A stretch of 64,000 nucleotides of DNA from the NCBI RefSeq assembly GCF_900114035.1, contig NZ_FORP01000002.1, forward strand, positions 248,001 through 312,000. The letters are read 5' to 3'. The notes under the pieces were generated by a model. The model was not told the DNA's origin. It searched no databases and saw only the letters and a program-made list of their open reading frames with translations. Each line of letters begins with the position of its first letter. Position 1 is the first letter of the stretch. Made by a program: the position numbers and the translations under genes. This DNA comes from Amycolatopsis sacchari (GTDB lineage Bacteria > Actinomycetota > Actinomycetes > Mycobacteriales > Pseudonocardiaceae). Of this stretch, positions 1 through 10,246 are shown one piece after another.

Positions 1-679
1 CGGTCGGGAGGACCGGCAGCAGGCGTTCGGCGAGCACGGCGGGTGGATCGACCTGGTCGTGCTCGCCCGCCAGCACCAGGACGGGCACCTCGATCGCGGC
101 GACGGTGTCCGCGATGTCCTCGATGATGCCGTGCCGGGGCCAGGCCAGGCGGGCCTCCGTCGTGACGTTGAGGCTGTCGGCGACAACCCTTGCGGGATCG
201 GGCAAAGCACGGTGGGTCAGCACGTGGTCCAGCGCCGCGGTCACGGTTTCCGCGTTGTCGTAGGCGTGGGCGAGCGCCTCCCGTTCCTCCGCGCTCACCT
301 CGGCGGGCCGGGGTGGCGCCGGGGCCACGAGTACCAGCCCGGCCAGCCCGTCCGGCCTGCGTGCCGCGACCAGCTGCGCCACCTTCCCGCCCATCGAGTG
401 TCCGATGAGGACATACCGCGACAGCCCCAGCTCGTCGACCACCCGGAGCGCGTCGTCGGCGAGCTGGGTCAGCCCGTACGGTCCCGGCAGCTCACGCGCG
501 GCACCCCAGCCCCGCTGGTCGTAGCGCACCACCGGTCGCCCCGGCAGCCGCTCGGCCACCGGCGCGAAGGTTTCGCCGGAACCACCCCAGTAGTGCAGGA
601 AAACCAGTGCCGTCCCGGTTCCCGGCTCGTAACTCACCGGGAGGCCGCCCGCGACCGTCTTCACATCGTTCGCTTCCAT
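1..679 (-). CDS. alpha/beta hydrolase, 3' end beyond window
   Basis: The gene reads leftward from an ATG at 679 and is still open at base 1, so only the first 226 residues are visible. The fold is plain: an early HYWGGSGETF segment at the oxyanion-hole position, then RYDQRGWG, and the nucleophile elbow GHSMGGK with its serine. A VPVLVLAGEHD strand carries the acidic residue region; the catalytic histidine must lie outside the window. It is probably a soluble esterase or hydrolase; no substrate can be inferred. It is divergent from an AraC-type regulator only 55 bases away, which could control it. Confidence 0.85.
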   Translation of the reverse strand, partial: MEANDVKTVAGGLPVSYEPGTGTALVFLHYWGGSGETFAPVAERLPGRPVVRYDQRGWGAARELPGPYGLTQLADDALRVVDELGLSRYVLIGHSMGGKVAQLVAARRPDGLAGLVLVAPAPPRPAEVSAEEREALAHAYDNAETVTAALDHVLTHRALPDPARVVADSLNVTTEARLAWPRHGIIEDIADTVAAIEVPVLVLAGEHDQVDPPAVLAERLLPVLPT

Positions 680-734
680 GCCACCGACGCTAGGCGGGCA
701 CCGGGGCCACGACGAGGTACGCTTCGGTCTGGTC

Positions 735-1556
735 ATGGTGAAAAACGGACAGCAGCGCATCAGAACGCTGCACTACCGCGTCGCGGCGGACTCGCCTTCC
801 GGGGTGGAGGTGCTCACCTTTTCCCGGCTGCGTCTGATACCCGCGGGAAAGCAGTGGGACACCGTGCACCGGGCGGACTTCCACGTGCTCGCGCTGGGCA
901 GGTCCGGTCGAGGCACGGTCGTGGTGGATTTCGTCCGGCACCCGCTCGACGCCGACCGCGTGGTCTGGATCCGCCCGGGGTGGACGCACTCGTGGGCGGA
1001 CATCGCCGCGGTCGAGGGCCTGGTGGTGTTGTTCCGGCCCGAGTTCGTGCCCCCGTCCTCGCCGGGCACCGACGTCCTCGGCCCGGTGAGCTGGCAGGTG
1101 GACCGCGCGGACCTGGTGCGGCTCGCCGCCGATCACCTGCGCCGCGAGTACGTTGAGGGAGACGCCGAGATCCTGCGTCACCTGCTGGAGGTGCTGCTGC
1201 TGCGGGTCGCCGGCGGCGCGCCGCGGCCGGCCGACGGGCGGGAGGTGTTCACCGCCTTCAGCCGCGCGGTCGAGGCGGAGTACGCGCGTTCCCGTGAGGT
1301 CGAGTGGTACGCCCGCCGGCTCGGCTACTCGCCGAGGACGCTGCGCCGCGCCACGCAGGAAGCGGTGGGCGTCGGCGCGAAGCGGTTCATCGACGACCGC
1401 GTGGTGCTGGAGGCGAAGCGCCTGCTCGCGCACACCGGGATCACGGTCGCGGAGTGCGCGCGCCGCCTCGGTTTCGACGATCCGGCGAACTTCGCGAAGT
1501 TCTTCCAGGCCCGCGCGGGAAGCACACCCGGCGCGTTCGCGGAGTCGGTGCGCTAA
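735..1556 (+). CDS. AraC-family transcriptional regulator
   Basis: A 273-residue regulator with an N-terminal cupin-like sensor part and a C-terminal double helix-turn-helix. The C-terminal 100 residues show AraC hallmarks: LGYSPRTLRRATQEAVG for the first helix pair, then AKRLLAHTGITVAECARRLGFDD and FAKFFQARAGSTPGAF. I chose the ATG at 735 (MVKNGQQ), because an upstream in-frame ATG at 678 would overlap the start codon of the divergent hydrolase and adds residues with no family character. The short shared upstream region suggests it regulates the hydrolase at 1-679, which is inference. Confidence 0.85.
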   Translation: MVKNGQQRIRTLHYRVAADSPSGVEVLTFSRLRLIPAGKQWDTVHRADFHVLALGRSGRGTVVVDFVRHPLDADRVVWIRPGWTHSWADIAAVEGLVVLFRPEFVPPSSPGTDVLGPVSWQVDRADLVRLAADHLRREYVEGDAEILRHLLEVLLLRVAGGAPRPADGREVFTAFSRAVEAEYARSREVEWYARRLGYSPRTLRRATQEAVGVGAKRFIDDRVVLEAKRLLAHTGITVAECARRLGFDDPANFAKFFQARAGSTPGAFAESVR

Positions 1557-1773
1557 CTGGTGTTTCTTGAGCGGCGAAGCCGCCTCACCACCCACGCAGC
1601 TCGCACCGCCACGGGTTTGAATCGGCTCAGCCGCGCGGAGCGCGTCCGTTGAGGGTGGTGGTGGGAGGCACAGCCGCGGAGCGTCGATGAGGGGTGGTGG
1701 TCGGGCTGGCGGGCGGGCGGGCGGGCCTCGGGTTCCGCCACCCGCACCGGCAAGCAAGCCCGGAAACGATCGG
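1557..1773. repeat. intergenic repeat block with two imperfect copies
   Basis: A non-coding stretch between two convergent genes. It holds a small hairpin (GCGGC-GAA-GCCGC, 1571-1583) after the AraC gene, which may help end transcription although no T tract follows. It also holds two imperfect direct copies of a unit of about 35 bases that begins CAGCCGCG, continues GGAGCG-GTC, and ends GAGGG(T)GGTGGT (1628-1664 and 1671-1705). A run of (GGGC)n follows at about 1708-1722. The units look like members of a dispersed intergenic repeat; I cannot confirm that from one window. Confidence 0.5.
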
Positions 1774-3795
1774 CTAAGCCGGTTCCGGGTGGCCGAGTTT
1801 GGTGAGCCAGAGGCGGAACACCCGGTGCAGCGACTCGGCCCCGACCAGCTCGCCCGGGGGCTCGAACTCACGGGGGTACAGCAGGAAACCCCGCTCCTGC
1901 GGGCCACCGAAGCCGCCGTGGGAGCCGACGTGCGGTTCGAACGGGGAGGCCTCGTCGGTCTCCGGGTCGTAGCGGCTGTTGATCATGATGTCCGGGCAGT
2001 GCGGGAACGAGTCCACGCGCTTGATGAGGTCCTTCGCGTGTCGGTTGAGGCGCAGCAACGGATCCGAACCCACGACGAAACCGCTGTCCAGCCGGTGCAG
2101 CCCGTCCCGGTCGAGCACCACCGGCCCGAACTCCGCACTGCGCACCAGCAGGAACCCGACACCCGGGTGGTCCACCAGCGCCGGCAGCAACTCCGGGTAC
2201 TCCCGCTCGATCGTCTCCAGCTGGACCCGGCCCTCGTGCTCGGTGAACGACACCATCGCGACGTGCCCGGACACCGTCACCACGACACCCGGCGCCACGC
2301 GCGTCACCTCGCCCGGGCCGCCTGCGTCGGCCCGGGGCCGGTGTTCGAGACGGCCCGCCTTGCGCGCCCTGTCCCGCAGGCGCTGCGCGATCGGCCCGCC
2401 GCCCGACGCCACCTCGGCCTCCGGCGTCGGCCCACCACACAGGCGCCCGACCAGCTCCTCCACCGACTCCCCGAACCGGTCCGCGAACGCCCAGCCCTGC
2501 GTCTGCCCGTGGTCGGACAGCACGACGAGGTGGTACCGCCGCGGCGCGAGCTTCGACGCCCGGTGCAGCCGCCCGATCTGCTGGTCGATGGCCCGGAGCA
2601 CGGCGAGCGAGTCGAACCGCTCGATGCCCGAGTGGTGCGCGACCTCGTCGTAGCCCAGGAAGTCCGCGTACACCACCGACCGCCCGGCGAGCATGTCCTC
2701 CAGCACCGCCGACACCACGACGTCCCGCGCGATGACCGTCGTGCCCGGCCGCGCCAGCGGGTACAGCCCGCCACGCTTGACCCGCGGCCGCACCCCGGCT
2801 CGCCGCTGCTTCGCGGCCGCCGACAGCTCGCGGGCGACGTCCACCAACGCCGATCCCAGCGTGTGCACAGCGTTGACCGGGTTCGCGAAGTACGCGTAGT
2901 AGCCGGTCCCGACCCGGTCGGCGCGCCGCCGCCGCAAACCCTTCGGCAGCAGCACCGAAACCGCGCTCATCGTCAGGCTGTAGTGCGGGGCGTCCCCGGT
3001 GAACAGGTTGCCGTGGCTCGCCCCGTCCACCGCGAGCAGCCCGCGGCCGTCGGAGTGCCGCCGCTCGATCTCCGCGGCGTCACGCGGGTGCGCGCACGCC
3101 ATCACGTGGTCGCGATCCTTCTCGTACCAACGGAAACCGAGGATGTCGGAGTTCGAGCCGTGCAGGATGCCCGCGACGCTCGCGCCCGTCTGCGAGCTCC
3201 AGTCGGTCTGCCACGACGTCAGCGAGTGGCTGTCGGCGGCCAGCCAGCGCGCCAGCGTCGGCATGTCGCCGTCGCGGACCGCGCGCCGCACCACGTCGTA
3301 ACCGAGCCCGTCCACCTGCAGGAAGATGACGCCGGGCGGCTGGTCGGCCTGCCGCTCCGGGTGGCGCCTGCTGCGGCGCACCGCGCGGCGGAAGAAGATC
3401 TCGTCCTCGTCCAGTGCCAGCACGCTGCTGACGAGCGCGTTCACCACGGAGATGCCCACCACCACGACCACGGCGGTGCGCAACCCCGCGACCTCGACCC
3501 CGGGCACCGCGGCGAGCGCGGCGAGGGCACCCGCGCCCAGCAGCAGGAAACTGCCCACGCCGAGCGTGAACAACGCCACCGGCAGGGCGATCCGCAGCAC
3601 CTGCGGCCACACCACGCTCGTCAGCACCGACAGCAGCAGCGCGCACACGATCGGCTGCCACCAGCTCGGCATGGCGAACCCGTCGAGCCAGATGTCCAGC
3701 CCCCGCAGGGCGAACGCCACGGTCAGCAGCACCAGCACACCACGCGCGATGGTGCGGCCACGCCGCAGCAGGCGGCCGCGTTCCGCCTCCGTCAT
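1774..3795 (-). CDS. membrane-anchored type I phosphodiesterase/alkaline phosphatase-superfamily protein
   Basis: A 673-residue protein. The first 150 residues contain about four hydrophobic segments (starting near GRTIARGVLVLLTVAFALRG), resembling the membrane region fused to this hydrolase family in actinobacteria. The catalytic part follows: IFLQVDGLGYD near residue 180, a WSSQTGAS segment that should carry the nucleophile, YADFLGYDEVAHHSG, VVLSDHGQTQG, and a late HVGSHGGFGG. These Asp and His residues fit the two-metal site of the nucleotide pyrophosphatase/phosphodiesterase superfamily. The ATG at 3795 overlaps the stop of the DedA gene (ATGA), so I rejected a longer upstream-extended frame. 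Substrate unknown; a membrane or cell-wall phosphodiester is plausible. Confidence 0.85.
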   Translation of the reverse strand: MTEAERGRLLRRGRTIARGVLVLLTVAFALRGLDIWLDGFAMPSWWQPIVCALLLSVLTSVVWPQVLRIALPVALFTLGVGSFLLLGAGALAALAAVPGVEVAGLRTAVVVVVGISVVNALVSSVLALDEDEIFFRRAVRRSRRHPERQADQPPGVIFLQVDGLGYDVVRRAVRDGDMPTLARWLAADSHSLTSWQTDWSSQTGASVAGILHGSNSDILGFRWYEKDRDHVMACAHPRDAAEIERRHSDGRGLLAVDGASHGNLFTGDAPHYSLTMSAVSVLLPKGLRRRRADRVGTGYYAYFANPVNAVHTLGSALVDVARELSAAAKQRRAGVRPRVKRGGLYPLARPGTTVIARDVVVSAVLEDMLAGRSVVYADFLGYDEVAHHSGIERFDSLAVLRAIDQQIGRLHRASKLAPRRYHLVVLSDHGQTQGWAFADRFGESVEELVGRLCGGPTPEAEVASGGGPIAQRLRDRARKAGRLEHRPRADAGGPGEVTRVAPGVVVTVSGHVAMVSFTEHEGRVQLETIEREYPELLPALVDHPGVGFLLVRSAEFGPVVLDRDGLHRLDSGFVVGSDPLLRLNRHAKDLIKRVDSFPHCPDIMINSRYDPETDEASPFEPHVGSHGGFGGPQERGFLLYPREFEPPGELVGAESLHRVFRLWLTKLGHPEPA

Positions 3796-4388
3796 TTCCC
3801 CACCCCTGTTTTCGCCCGCCGCCGTTTCGCGACGAGGTTCAGCACGACCGTCACCAGCAGGACCAGCACCGCCGCGAGCGCGGTGGCCACGAGTGGCGAG
3901 TCGAAGATGCCCCCGCTCAGCACGCCCAGCAGAGCGTAGGCGACCGCCCACAGCACACACGCGACGAGCGTCGCGGGCAGCAGGCGCCGCCACGGGTAGG
4001 AAACCGCGCCTGCCGCGAGCAGCACCGGGATGCGGCCCGCGGGTACGAGCCGCCCGATCACGATCAGCTGCCAGCCACGCCGCTCGAACCGCACGCGCGC
4101 GGAGGCGAGCCGCTCCGCCCCCTGCCCGCGCGAGAGCCAGCGCACCGCGGCGGTGCTGCCCAGGCGTGCGGCGGCGAACGTGGCGACGTCGCCGATCCCC
4201 GCGCCGAGCGTGGCGAGCAGCAGCACCAGCGGCAGGGACAGGTGCGGTGTCGTCATCGCGATCGCGGCGGCGCCGCCGACGAGGGCACCGGTGGGCACGA
4301 CGGGCACGATCGATCCGATGAGGACACCGAGGAACAGGGTGGGGTAACCGATCGACGACGTGTCCGACCAGTCGAGCGCGAGCGTCAC
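3792..4388 (-). CDS. DedA-family membrane protein
   Basis: A 198-residue polytopic membrane protein of the DedA/SNARE-associated (VTT) family, members of which act in lipid scrambling or envelope homeostasis. The family pattern is seen in GAGIGDVATFAAARLG, followed by a basic amphipathic helix, GRLVPAGRIPVLLAAG (the conserved R-x3-G-R region), and late hydrophobic helices ending in a KRRRAK tail. The GTG at 4388 overlaps the stop of the upstream gene (GTGA) and leads directly into the mature sequence; a longer frame would add Arg/Pro-rich sequence with no family resemblance. It sits between a metallo-beta-lactamase-fold protein and a membrane phosphodiesterase in one operon. Confidence 0.85.
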   Translation of the reverse strand: MTLALDWSDTSSIGYPTLFLGVLIGSIVPVVPTGALVGGAAAIAMTTPHLSLPLVLLLATLGAGIGDVATFAAARLGSTAAVRWLSRGQGAERLASARVRFERRGWQLIVIGRLVPAGRIPVLLAAGAVSYPWRRLLPATLVACVLWAVAYALLGVLSGGIFDSPLVATALAAVLVLLVTVVLNLVAKRRRAKTGVGK

Positions 4389-5146
4389 GGGCGTACCCCG
4401 GTCAGCCGCACGTGCTCCCCGGGCTCGGTCACCCGCACCTCGGTGTGGGCCGCGGCCGCCTCCGCGAACCGGCGCGGCGGTTCGACGAGCAGTCGGCGCA
4501 TCTTCTTCGTGCGCGCGATCCCCGGCAGCGCGAGCGTGCCCCAGTGCACCGGCACGGTCACCGCGGGCCTGATGAGGCGGGCCGCTTCGGCGGCGCGCAC
4601 CGGGTCGAGGTGACCGGGGCCGAGCGACGGCCCCCAGCCCCACACCGGCAGCAGCGCGACGTCGATCCCGCTCAGCTGGGCCATTTCCCCGTACAGGTCG
4701 GTGTCCCCCGCCACGTACACCCGCCGTCCGCGCGCCTCGACGAGGTGGCCCACGGCGGGCGCGTGCGGACCGTGGGTGAAGCGCGGACCCCAGCGGTGCC
4801 CGGCGTGATCGGCGTACAGGGCGGTGATCGTCAGCTCACCGTCGGTGAGGCTCTCGCCGACGCCGAGCTCGTGCACCCGCCGGAAACCCCGGCGCCGCAA
4901 CCAGTCCCCGGCCCCGCGCGGCACGACGACCGGCACGTCGGCGCCCAGCAGCCGCAGCGACGGCAGGTGCAGGTGATCACCGTGCAGGTGCGAGATGAGC
5001 ACGAGATCCGCGCCTGCCCAGGCATCCGGCGGCAACGGCGGCGCGACGCGGCGCAGCCCGCCGACCGTGCCCGTCAGCACGGGATCCGTGAGCACCACCC
5101 GGCCGGCTGTCTCCAGGCGGACTGTCGAGTGGCCCAGAAAGCGCAT
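4385..5146 (-). CDS. MBL-fold metallo-hydrolase (UlaG/NAPE-PLD-like)
   Basis: A 253-residue metallo-beta-lactamase-fold protein. It starts MRFLGHSTVRLE, typical of the UlaG-like branch, and carries the metal-binding signature SHLHGDHLH, a later YADHAGHRWGP, VYVAGDTDLYG and a C-terminal PVHWGT histidine. This set resembles the UlaG/NAPE-phospholipase D-like enzymes that cleave phosphodiester or lactone bonds. An in-frame GTG at 5161 is an alternative start; neither has a strong ribosome site. It is the first gene of an operon with DedA and a phosphodiesterase, so a role in phospholipid or envelope metabolism is plausible but unproven. Confidence 0.82.
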   Translation of the reverse strand: MRFLGHSTVRLETAGRVVLTDPVLTGTVGGLRRVAPPLPPDAWAGADLVLISHLHGDHLHLPSLRLLGADVPVVVPRGAGDWLRRRGFRRVHELGVGESLTDGELTITALYADHAGHRWGPRFTHGPHAPAVGHLVEARGRRVYVAGDTDLYGEMAQLSGIDVALLPVWGWGPSLGPGHLDPVRAAEAARLIRPAVTVPVHWGTLALPGIARTKKMRRLLVEPPRRFAEAAAAHTEVRVTEPGEHVRLTGVRP

Positions 5147-5716
5147 CGCCAGTCCGTCCACACGGTCATTATCCACGGCGGAAGGCCTCCGCCGGCGCAC
5201 TCGCGGGGCCCGCGCCGCCGTGGGGGAAGTAACACTACGGTTACCGAACCGGACGTGCCGCCTGCCCCGGCGAGGCCCGCACAGCCCCGCCCGGATCCCT
5301 GTTTCCGCTGCTCAACCCCGGTGCGGGACGGTAAGACCGAAGGAAGGTCGACAGTCAACGCCCGCGTGGCATTTCCCACGCGACGCGAACGACGTATGTC
5401 GATAACGCCGAATTCACACTACTGTCATAAGACCCGGCGAACCCGGGAGTAACAACCGCGCCGTCGAAACGGGCCCCACCACGCCCGGGGAGACACGCGC
5501 GCTCAAATCGAAGATCGCCCAAGGACGTGCGTACCCGACGACTAGCGGCCACCCGCTGATGTGTGGCCGGGCGCTGGCGTCTGCCCTTGTGCCGCCTAGC
5601 CCGTTTTCCTTCTCGACTGACCATCGCGGCCCGGGACGGCTCCGTTAGCAGGTCTGCCAAGACCCGCTCGATCGAGTGAACCCCCGGGCTGCCTACGCCC
5701 AAGGAGGCGGCCAGCC
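5147..5716. other. long leader/intergenic region before gltB
   Basis: No convincing gene lies here. Open frames exist on both strands but have no recognisable product or codon pattern. It must contain the divergent promoters of the MBL operon and of gltBD. It holds a perfect GTAAC-N6-GTTAC palindrome (5229-5244), and a strong ribosome site AAGGAGG at 5701-5707 serves gltB. The AT-richer part around 5400-5435 is a likely promoter zone, which would give gltB an untranslated leader of about 250 bases or more. Confidence 0.5.
5229..5244. promoter_or_regulatory. GlnR-like palindrome upstream of gltBD
   Basis: GTAAC-ACTACG-GTTAC is a perfect inverted repeat with 6-base spacing. The actinobacterial nitrogen regulator GlnR binds sites built as gTnAC-N6-GaAAC. 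The second half here (GTTAC) departs from the usual GAAAC, and no second tandem box follows. The position about 470 bases before glutamate synthase makes nitrogen control plausible. Confidence 0.35.
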
Positions 5717-8700
5717 GTGACCCGCCACAGTTCGACCGAGCCCCAAGGCTTGTACGACGCGCAGTACGAACACGACGCCTGCGGTGTCGCCTTCGTCGCC
5801 GATCTCGCCGGCCGGAGAAACCACGAGATCGTGAAGAAGGCGCTCGTCGCGCTGCGCAACCTCGAACATCGCGGTGCTCGCGGAGCCGAACCCGATACCG
5901 GTGACGGCGCGGGGATCCTGATCCAGGTCCCGGACGCCTTCTACCGCGAGGTCGTGGACTTCGCGCTGCCCGAAGCCGGTCACTACGCGGTGGGCACGGC
6001 GTTCCTGCCGGTCGACGAAACCGCGCGCGGCCGGGCGATGAGCGCGATCGAGGGCATCGCCGCCGAAGAGGGCATGTCGGTGCTGGGCTGGCGGGAGCTG
6101 CCCGTGGACCCCGAACACGTGGGCCCGACGGCGAAGAGCGTCATGCCGCACTTCAGCCAGCTCTTCCTGGCCGCCCGCGAGCCCGAGGTGAGCGGGCTGG
6201 CGCTGGAGCGGCTCGCGTTCTGCGTGCGCAAGCGCGCCGAGCACGCGCTGGAGCCCGAGGGCGTCTACTTCCCCAGCCTGTCGTCGCGGACGATCGTCTA
6301 CAAGGGAATGCTGACCGAGCCGCAGGTGGAGCGGTTCTTCCCGGACCTGACCGACGAGCGCGTCGTGAGCGCCATCGGGCTGGTGCACTCCCGCTTCTCC
6401 ACCAACACGTTCCCGTCGTGGCCGCTGGCGCACCCGTACCGGTACGTGGCGCACAACGGCGAGATCAACACGTTGCGCGGCAACCGGAACTGGATGGACG
6501 CGCGCGAGTCGATGCTCGCCACGGACCTGATCCCCGGCGACCTGTCGCGGCTCTACCCCATCATCACGCGGGACGCGAGCGACTCGGCGACGTTCGACGA
6601 GGTGCTGGAGCTGCTCCACCTCGGCGGCCGCAGCCTGCCGCACGCCGTGCTGATGATGATCCCCGAGGCGTGGGAGAACCACGAGGAGATGGACCCCGCC
6701 CGCCGGGCGTTCTACGAGTTCCACTCCTCCCTGATGGAGCCGTGGGACGGCCCCGCGCTGGTGTCGTTCACCGACGGCACGCAGATCGGCGCGGTGCTGG
6801 ACCGCAACGGCCTCCGCCCGGCCCGCTACTGGGTCACCGAGGACGGGCTCGTCGTGCTCGCCAGCGAGGTCGGCGTGCTGGAGCTGGACCCCGCGAGCAT
6901 CGTGCGCAAGGGACGGCTGGAGCCGGGCCGCATGTTCCTCGTCGACACCGCGCAGGGACGCATCATCGACGACGAGGAGATCAAGGGCGAGCTGGCGGCG
7001 CAGCACCCGTACGCCGAGTGGATCGACAGCGGGCTGGTGCGGCTGGAAGAGCTGCCCGAGCGCGACCGCGAGGTGCCCACGCACGCGTCTCTCGTGCGGC
7101 GGCAGCAGGCCTTCGGCTACACCGAGGAGGAGCTGGAAACGCTCCTCGAACCCATGGCGCGCAGCGGGGCCGAACCCATCGGCTCGATGGGCAACGACTC
7201 CCCGCTCGCCCCGCTGTCGAGCAAACCGCGGCAGATCTTCGACTACTTCAGCCAGCTGTTCGCGCAGGTGACCAACCCGCCGCTGGACGCCATCCGCGAG
7301 GAGCTGGTGACGTCGCTGGGCACCCAGCTCGGCGCGGAGCCGAACCTGCTCGACGCGGGCCCGGAGCACTGCCGCAAGATCGTTCTGCCGTTCCCCGTGC
7401 TGGACAACGACGAGCTCGCCAAGCTCGTGCACATCAACGACGACGGCGACCTGCCGGAGTTCCAGGCGGTCACCGTGCAGGGCCGCTACCGCGTCGACGG
7501 CGGCGGCAAGGCGCTCGTCGAGCGGCTGAACGAGATCTGCGCCGAGGTGTCCGAGGCGATCGAGGACGGGGCGCGGCTCATCGTGCTGTCCGACCGCGGC
7601 GTCGACGAGCGGCACGCGGCGATCCCGTCGCTGCTGCTGACCGGCGCGGTGCACCACCACCTGGTGCGGCAGAAGACCCGCACCCAGGTCGGGCTGATCG
7701 TCGAGTCCGGCGACGCCCGCGAGGTGCACCACATCGCGCTGCTCATCGGGTACGGCGTCGCCGCCGTCAACCCGTACATGGCGATGGCGACCGTCGAGGA
7801 GCTGGCGCACCGGGGCAAGATCCCGGGTGTCACGCCGCAGCAGGCGACCCGGAACCTGATCAAGGCGCTGGGCAAGGGCGTGCGCAAGACCATGTCGAAG
7901 ATGGGGGTGTCCACTGTGGCCTCCTACACCGGCGCCCAGATCTTCGAGGCGATCGGGCTCGGCGAGGAGGTCGTCGACACCTGTTTCCGCGGCACCACGT
8001 CGCGGCTGGGCGGCGTCGGTTTCGACACGCTCGCCGAGGAGGTGGCGCAGCGACACAAGCGCGCCTTCCCGCGCGACGGCATGCGCCCGGCGCACCGCGA
8101 GCTGGAGACCGGCGGGGACTACCAGTGGCGGCGCGAGGGCGAGCCGCACCTGTTCAACCCGCACACGGTGTTCAAGCTGCAGCACTCCACGCGCACCGGG
8201 AAGTACGAGATCTTCAAGGAGTACACGCGCGCGGTCGACGAGCAGTCCGAGAAGCTCATGACGCTGCGCGGGCTGTTCGAGTTCAAGGAGGGTGTGCGGC
8301 CGCCGGTGCCCCTTGACGAGGTCGAGCCGGTCTCGGAGATCGTCAAGCGGTTCGCCACGGGCGCCATCTCCTACGGCTCGATCTCGCAGGAGATGCACCA
8401 GACGCTGGCGATCGCGATGAACCGGCTGGGCGGCAAGTCCAACACCGGCGAGGGCGGCGAGGACCCGGAGCGGCTCTACGACCCCGAGCGGCGGTCCGCC
8501 GTCAAGCAGGTCGCGAGCGGCCGGTTCGGCGTCACCAGCGAGTACCTCGTCAACGCCGACGACATCCAGATCAAGATGGCGCAGGGCGCCAAGCCCGGCG
8601 AGGGCGGGCAGCTGCCCGGCGCGAAGGTGTACCCGTGGATCGCGAAGACGCGGCACTCCACGCCGGGTGTCGGGCTGATCTCCCCGCCGCCGCACCACGA

Positions 8701-10246
8701 CATCTACTCGATCGAGGACCTGGCGCAGCTGATCCACGACCTCAAGAACGCCAATCCGGCCGCCCGCATCCACGTGAAGCTGGTGTCGGAGGTCGGCGTC
8801 GGCACGGTCGCGGCGGGGGTGTCCAAGGCACACGCGGACGTCGTGCTCATCTCCGGGCACGACGGCGGTACCGGTGCCTCGCCGCTGTCGTCGATCAAGC
8901 ACGCGGGCGGGCCGTGGGAGCTGGGCCTGGCCGAGACGCAGCAGACGCTGCTGGCGAACCGGTTGCGGGACCGCATCGTCGTGCAGACCGACGGGCAGCT
9001 CAAGACCGGGCGTGACGTGGTGATCGCCGCGCTGCTCGGCGCGGAGGAGTTCGGCTTCGCGACCGCGCCGCTCGTGGTGTCGGGCTGCATCATGATGCGC
9101 GTCTGCCACCTCGACACTTGCCCGGTGGGCGTCGCGACGCAGAACCCGAAGCTGCGGGAGAAGTTCAGCGGCAAGGCCGAGTACGTGGTGAACTTCTTCG
9201 AGTTCATCGCCCAGGAGGTCCGGGAATACCTGGCACAGCTGGGTTTCCGGTCCATCGAGGAGGCCGTCGGGCACGCCGAGGTGCTCGACAAGCGCCGCGC
9301 GGTCGACCACTGGAAGGCGGCCGGGCTGGACCTGTCGCCGATCTTCCACGTGCCCGAGCTGGCGCCGAGGGCGGCGCGGCACCGCGTCGTCGCGCAGGAC
9401 CACGGGCTGGACAAGGCGCTGGACAACACGCTGATCCAGCTCGCCGAGGGTGCGCTGAACTCGGGCGACAAGGTGAAGCTCGAACTGCCCGTGCGCAACG
9501 TGAACCGGACCGTGGGCACCATGCTGGGTTCGGAACTCACCAAGCGGTGGGGCGGCGAGGGCCTGCCGGACGACACGATCGACGTGACGTTCACGGGCAC
9601 CGCGGGCCAGTCGTTCGGCGCGTTCCTGCCGCGGGGCATCACGCTGCGGCTGTTCGGCGACGCGAACGACTACGTGGCGAAGGGCCTGTCCGGTGGGCGG
9701 GTCATCGTGCGGCCGGACCGGAGCGCGCAGTTCACCGCGGAGGAGCACATCATCGCGGGCAACGTGATCGGCTACGGCGCGACCGGCGGCGAGATCTTCC
9801 TGCGGGGCAAGGTCGGCGAGCGGTTCTGCGTCCGCAACTCGGGCGCGCTGGCCGTCGTGGAGGGCGTCGGCGACCACGGGTGCGAGTACATGACCGGCGG
9901 GCGCGTCGTCGTGCTCGGCCCGGTGGGGCGGAACTTCGCGGCCGGCATGTCCGGCGGTATCGCCTACGTGCTCGACCTGCCCGCGTTGCGCGTCAACCGG
10001 GAGATGGTGGACCTCGACCCGCTGGACGACGAGGACGTCGAGTTCCTGCGCGACGCGGTCGAAAAGCACTACGTGGAAACGGAATCGGCGGTGGCGCACG
10101 CGCTGCTGGCCGACTGGGACGTGGCCGTCGAGCGGTTCGGCAAGGTCATGCCCAGCGACTACAAGCGAGTTCTGGCCGCGCGGGCGGAAGCCGAGCGCGA
10201 CGGCCGTGATGTCGACGAGGCGATCATGGAGGCCGCACATGGCTGA
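5717..10246 (+). CDS. gltB: glutamate synthase (NADPH), large subunit
   Basis: A 1509-residue GltB, the expected length, which transfers the glutamine amide nitrogen to 2-oxoglutarate. The N-terminal class II glutaminase begins at Cys22 (DACGVAF) after a 21-residue propeptide that is normally removed to free this cysteine. The central and FMN synthase domains follow, with [24 protein letters not shown] and [11 protein letters not shown]. The 3Fe-4S ligands are Cys1124, Cys1130 and Cys1135 (C-x5-C-x4-C). The C-terminal beta-helix domain has GxGxG-type repeats ([28 protein letters not shown]). The GTG start follows AAGGAGG at 9 bases. It overlaps gltD by 8 bases. Confidence 0.98.
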   Translation: MTRHSSTEPQGLYDAQYEHDACGVAFVADLAGRRNHEIVKKALVALRNLEHRGARGAEPDTGDGAGILIQVPDAFYREVVDFALPEAGHYAVGTAFLPVDETARGRAMSAIEGIAAEEGMSVLGWRELPVDPEHVGPTAKSVMPHFSQLFLAAREPEVSGLALERLAFCVRKRAEHALEPEGVYFPSLSSRTIVYKGMLTEPQVERFFPDLTDERVVSAIGLVHSRFSTNTFPSWPLAHPYRYVAHNGEINTLRGNRNWMDARESMLATDLIPGDLSRLYPIITRDASDSATFDEVLELLHLGGRSLPHAVLMMIPEAWENHEEMDPARRAFYEFHSSLMEPWDGPALVSFTDGTQIGAVLDRNGLRPARYWVTEDGLVVLASEVGVLELDPASIVRKGRLEPGRMFLVDTAQGRIIDDEEIKGELAAQHPYAEWIDSGLVRLEELPERDREVPTHASLVRRQQAFGYTEEELETLLEPMARSGAEPIGSMGNDSPLAPLSSKPRQIFDYFSQLFAQVTNPPLDAIREELVTSLGTQLGAEPNLLDAGPEHCRKIVLPFPVLDNDELAKLVHINDDGDLPEFQAVTVQGRYRVDGGGKALVERLNEICAEVSEAIEDGARLIVLSDRGVDERHAAIPSLLLTGAVHHHLVRQKTRTQVGLIVESGDAREVHHIALLIGYGVAAVNPYMAMATVEELAHRGKIPGVTPQQATRNLIKALGKGVRKTMSKMGVSTVASYTGAQIFEAIGLGEEVVDTCFRGTTSRLGGVGFDTLAEEVAQRHKRAFPRDGMRPAHRELETGGDYQWRREGEPHLFNPHTVFKLQHSTRTGKYEIFKEYTRAVDEQSEKLMTLRGLFEFKEGVRPPVPLDEVEPVSEIVKRFATGAISYGSISQEMHQTLAIAMNRLGGKSNTGEGGEDPERLYDPERRSAVKQVASGRFGVTSEYLVNADDIQIKMAQGAKPGEGGQLPGAKVYPWIAKTRHSTPGVGLISPPPHHDIYSIEDLAQLIHDLKNANPAARIHVKLVSEVGVGTVAAGVSKAHADVVLISGHDGGTGASPLSSIKHAGGPWELGLAETQQTLLANRLRDRIVVQTDGQLKTGRDVVIAALLGAEEFGFATAPLVVSGCIMMRVCHLDTCPVGVATQNPKLREKFSGKAEYVVNFFEFIAQEVREYLAQLGFRSIEEAVGHAEVLDKRRAVDHWKAAGLDLSPIFHVPELAPRAARHRVVAQDHGLDKALDNTLIQLAEGALNSGDKVKLELPVRNVNRTVGTMLGSELTKRWGGEGLPDDTIDVTFTGTAGQSFGAFLPRGITLRLFGDANDYVAKGLSGGRVIVRPDRSAQFTAEEHIIAGNVIGYGATGGEIFLRGKVGERFCVRNSGALAVVEGVGDHGCEYMTGGRVVVLGPVGRNFAAGMSGGIAYVLDLPALRVNREMVDLDPLDDEDVEFLRDAVEKHYVETESAVAHALLADWDVAVERFGKVMPSDYKRVLAARAEAERDGRDVDEAIMEAAHG

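Noticed and set aside
1687..3939. 750-codon plus-strand frame opposite the phosphodiesterase
   Set aside because: His/Arg/Gln-rich shadow of the real minus-strand gene.
4389..4643. Longer start for the DedA protein
   Set aside because: The extra 85 residues are Arg/Gly/Pro-rich and overlap the MBL gene; the GTG at 4388 gives the usual family length.
5449..5470. Second GlnR-like pair GTAAC...GAAAC before gltB
   Set aside because: The spacing is 12 bases instead of 6 and cannot be fitted to tandem boxes.
5355..5702. 115-codon minus-strand frame in the gltB leader
   Set aside because: Mixed composition, no motif, and it would overlap the gltB promoter and ribosome site.
5693..10240. 1515-codon open frame antisense to gltB
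   Set aside because: It mirrors gltB in the opposite strand; the product is Arg/Val/Leu/His-rich with no domains, a usual by-product of high GC content.
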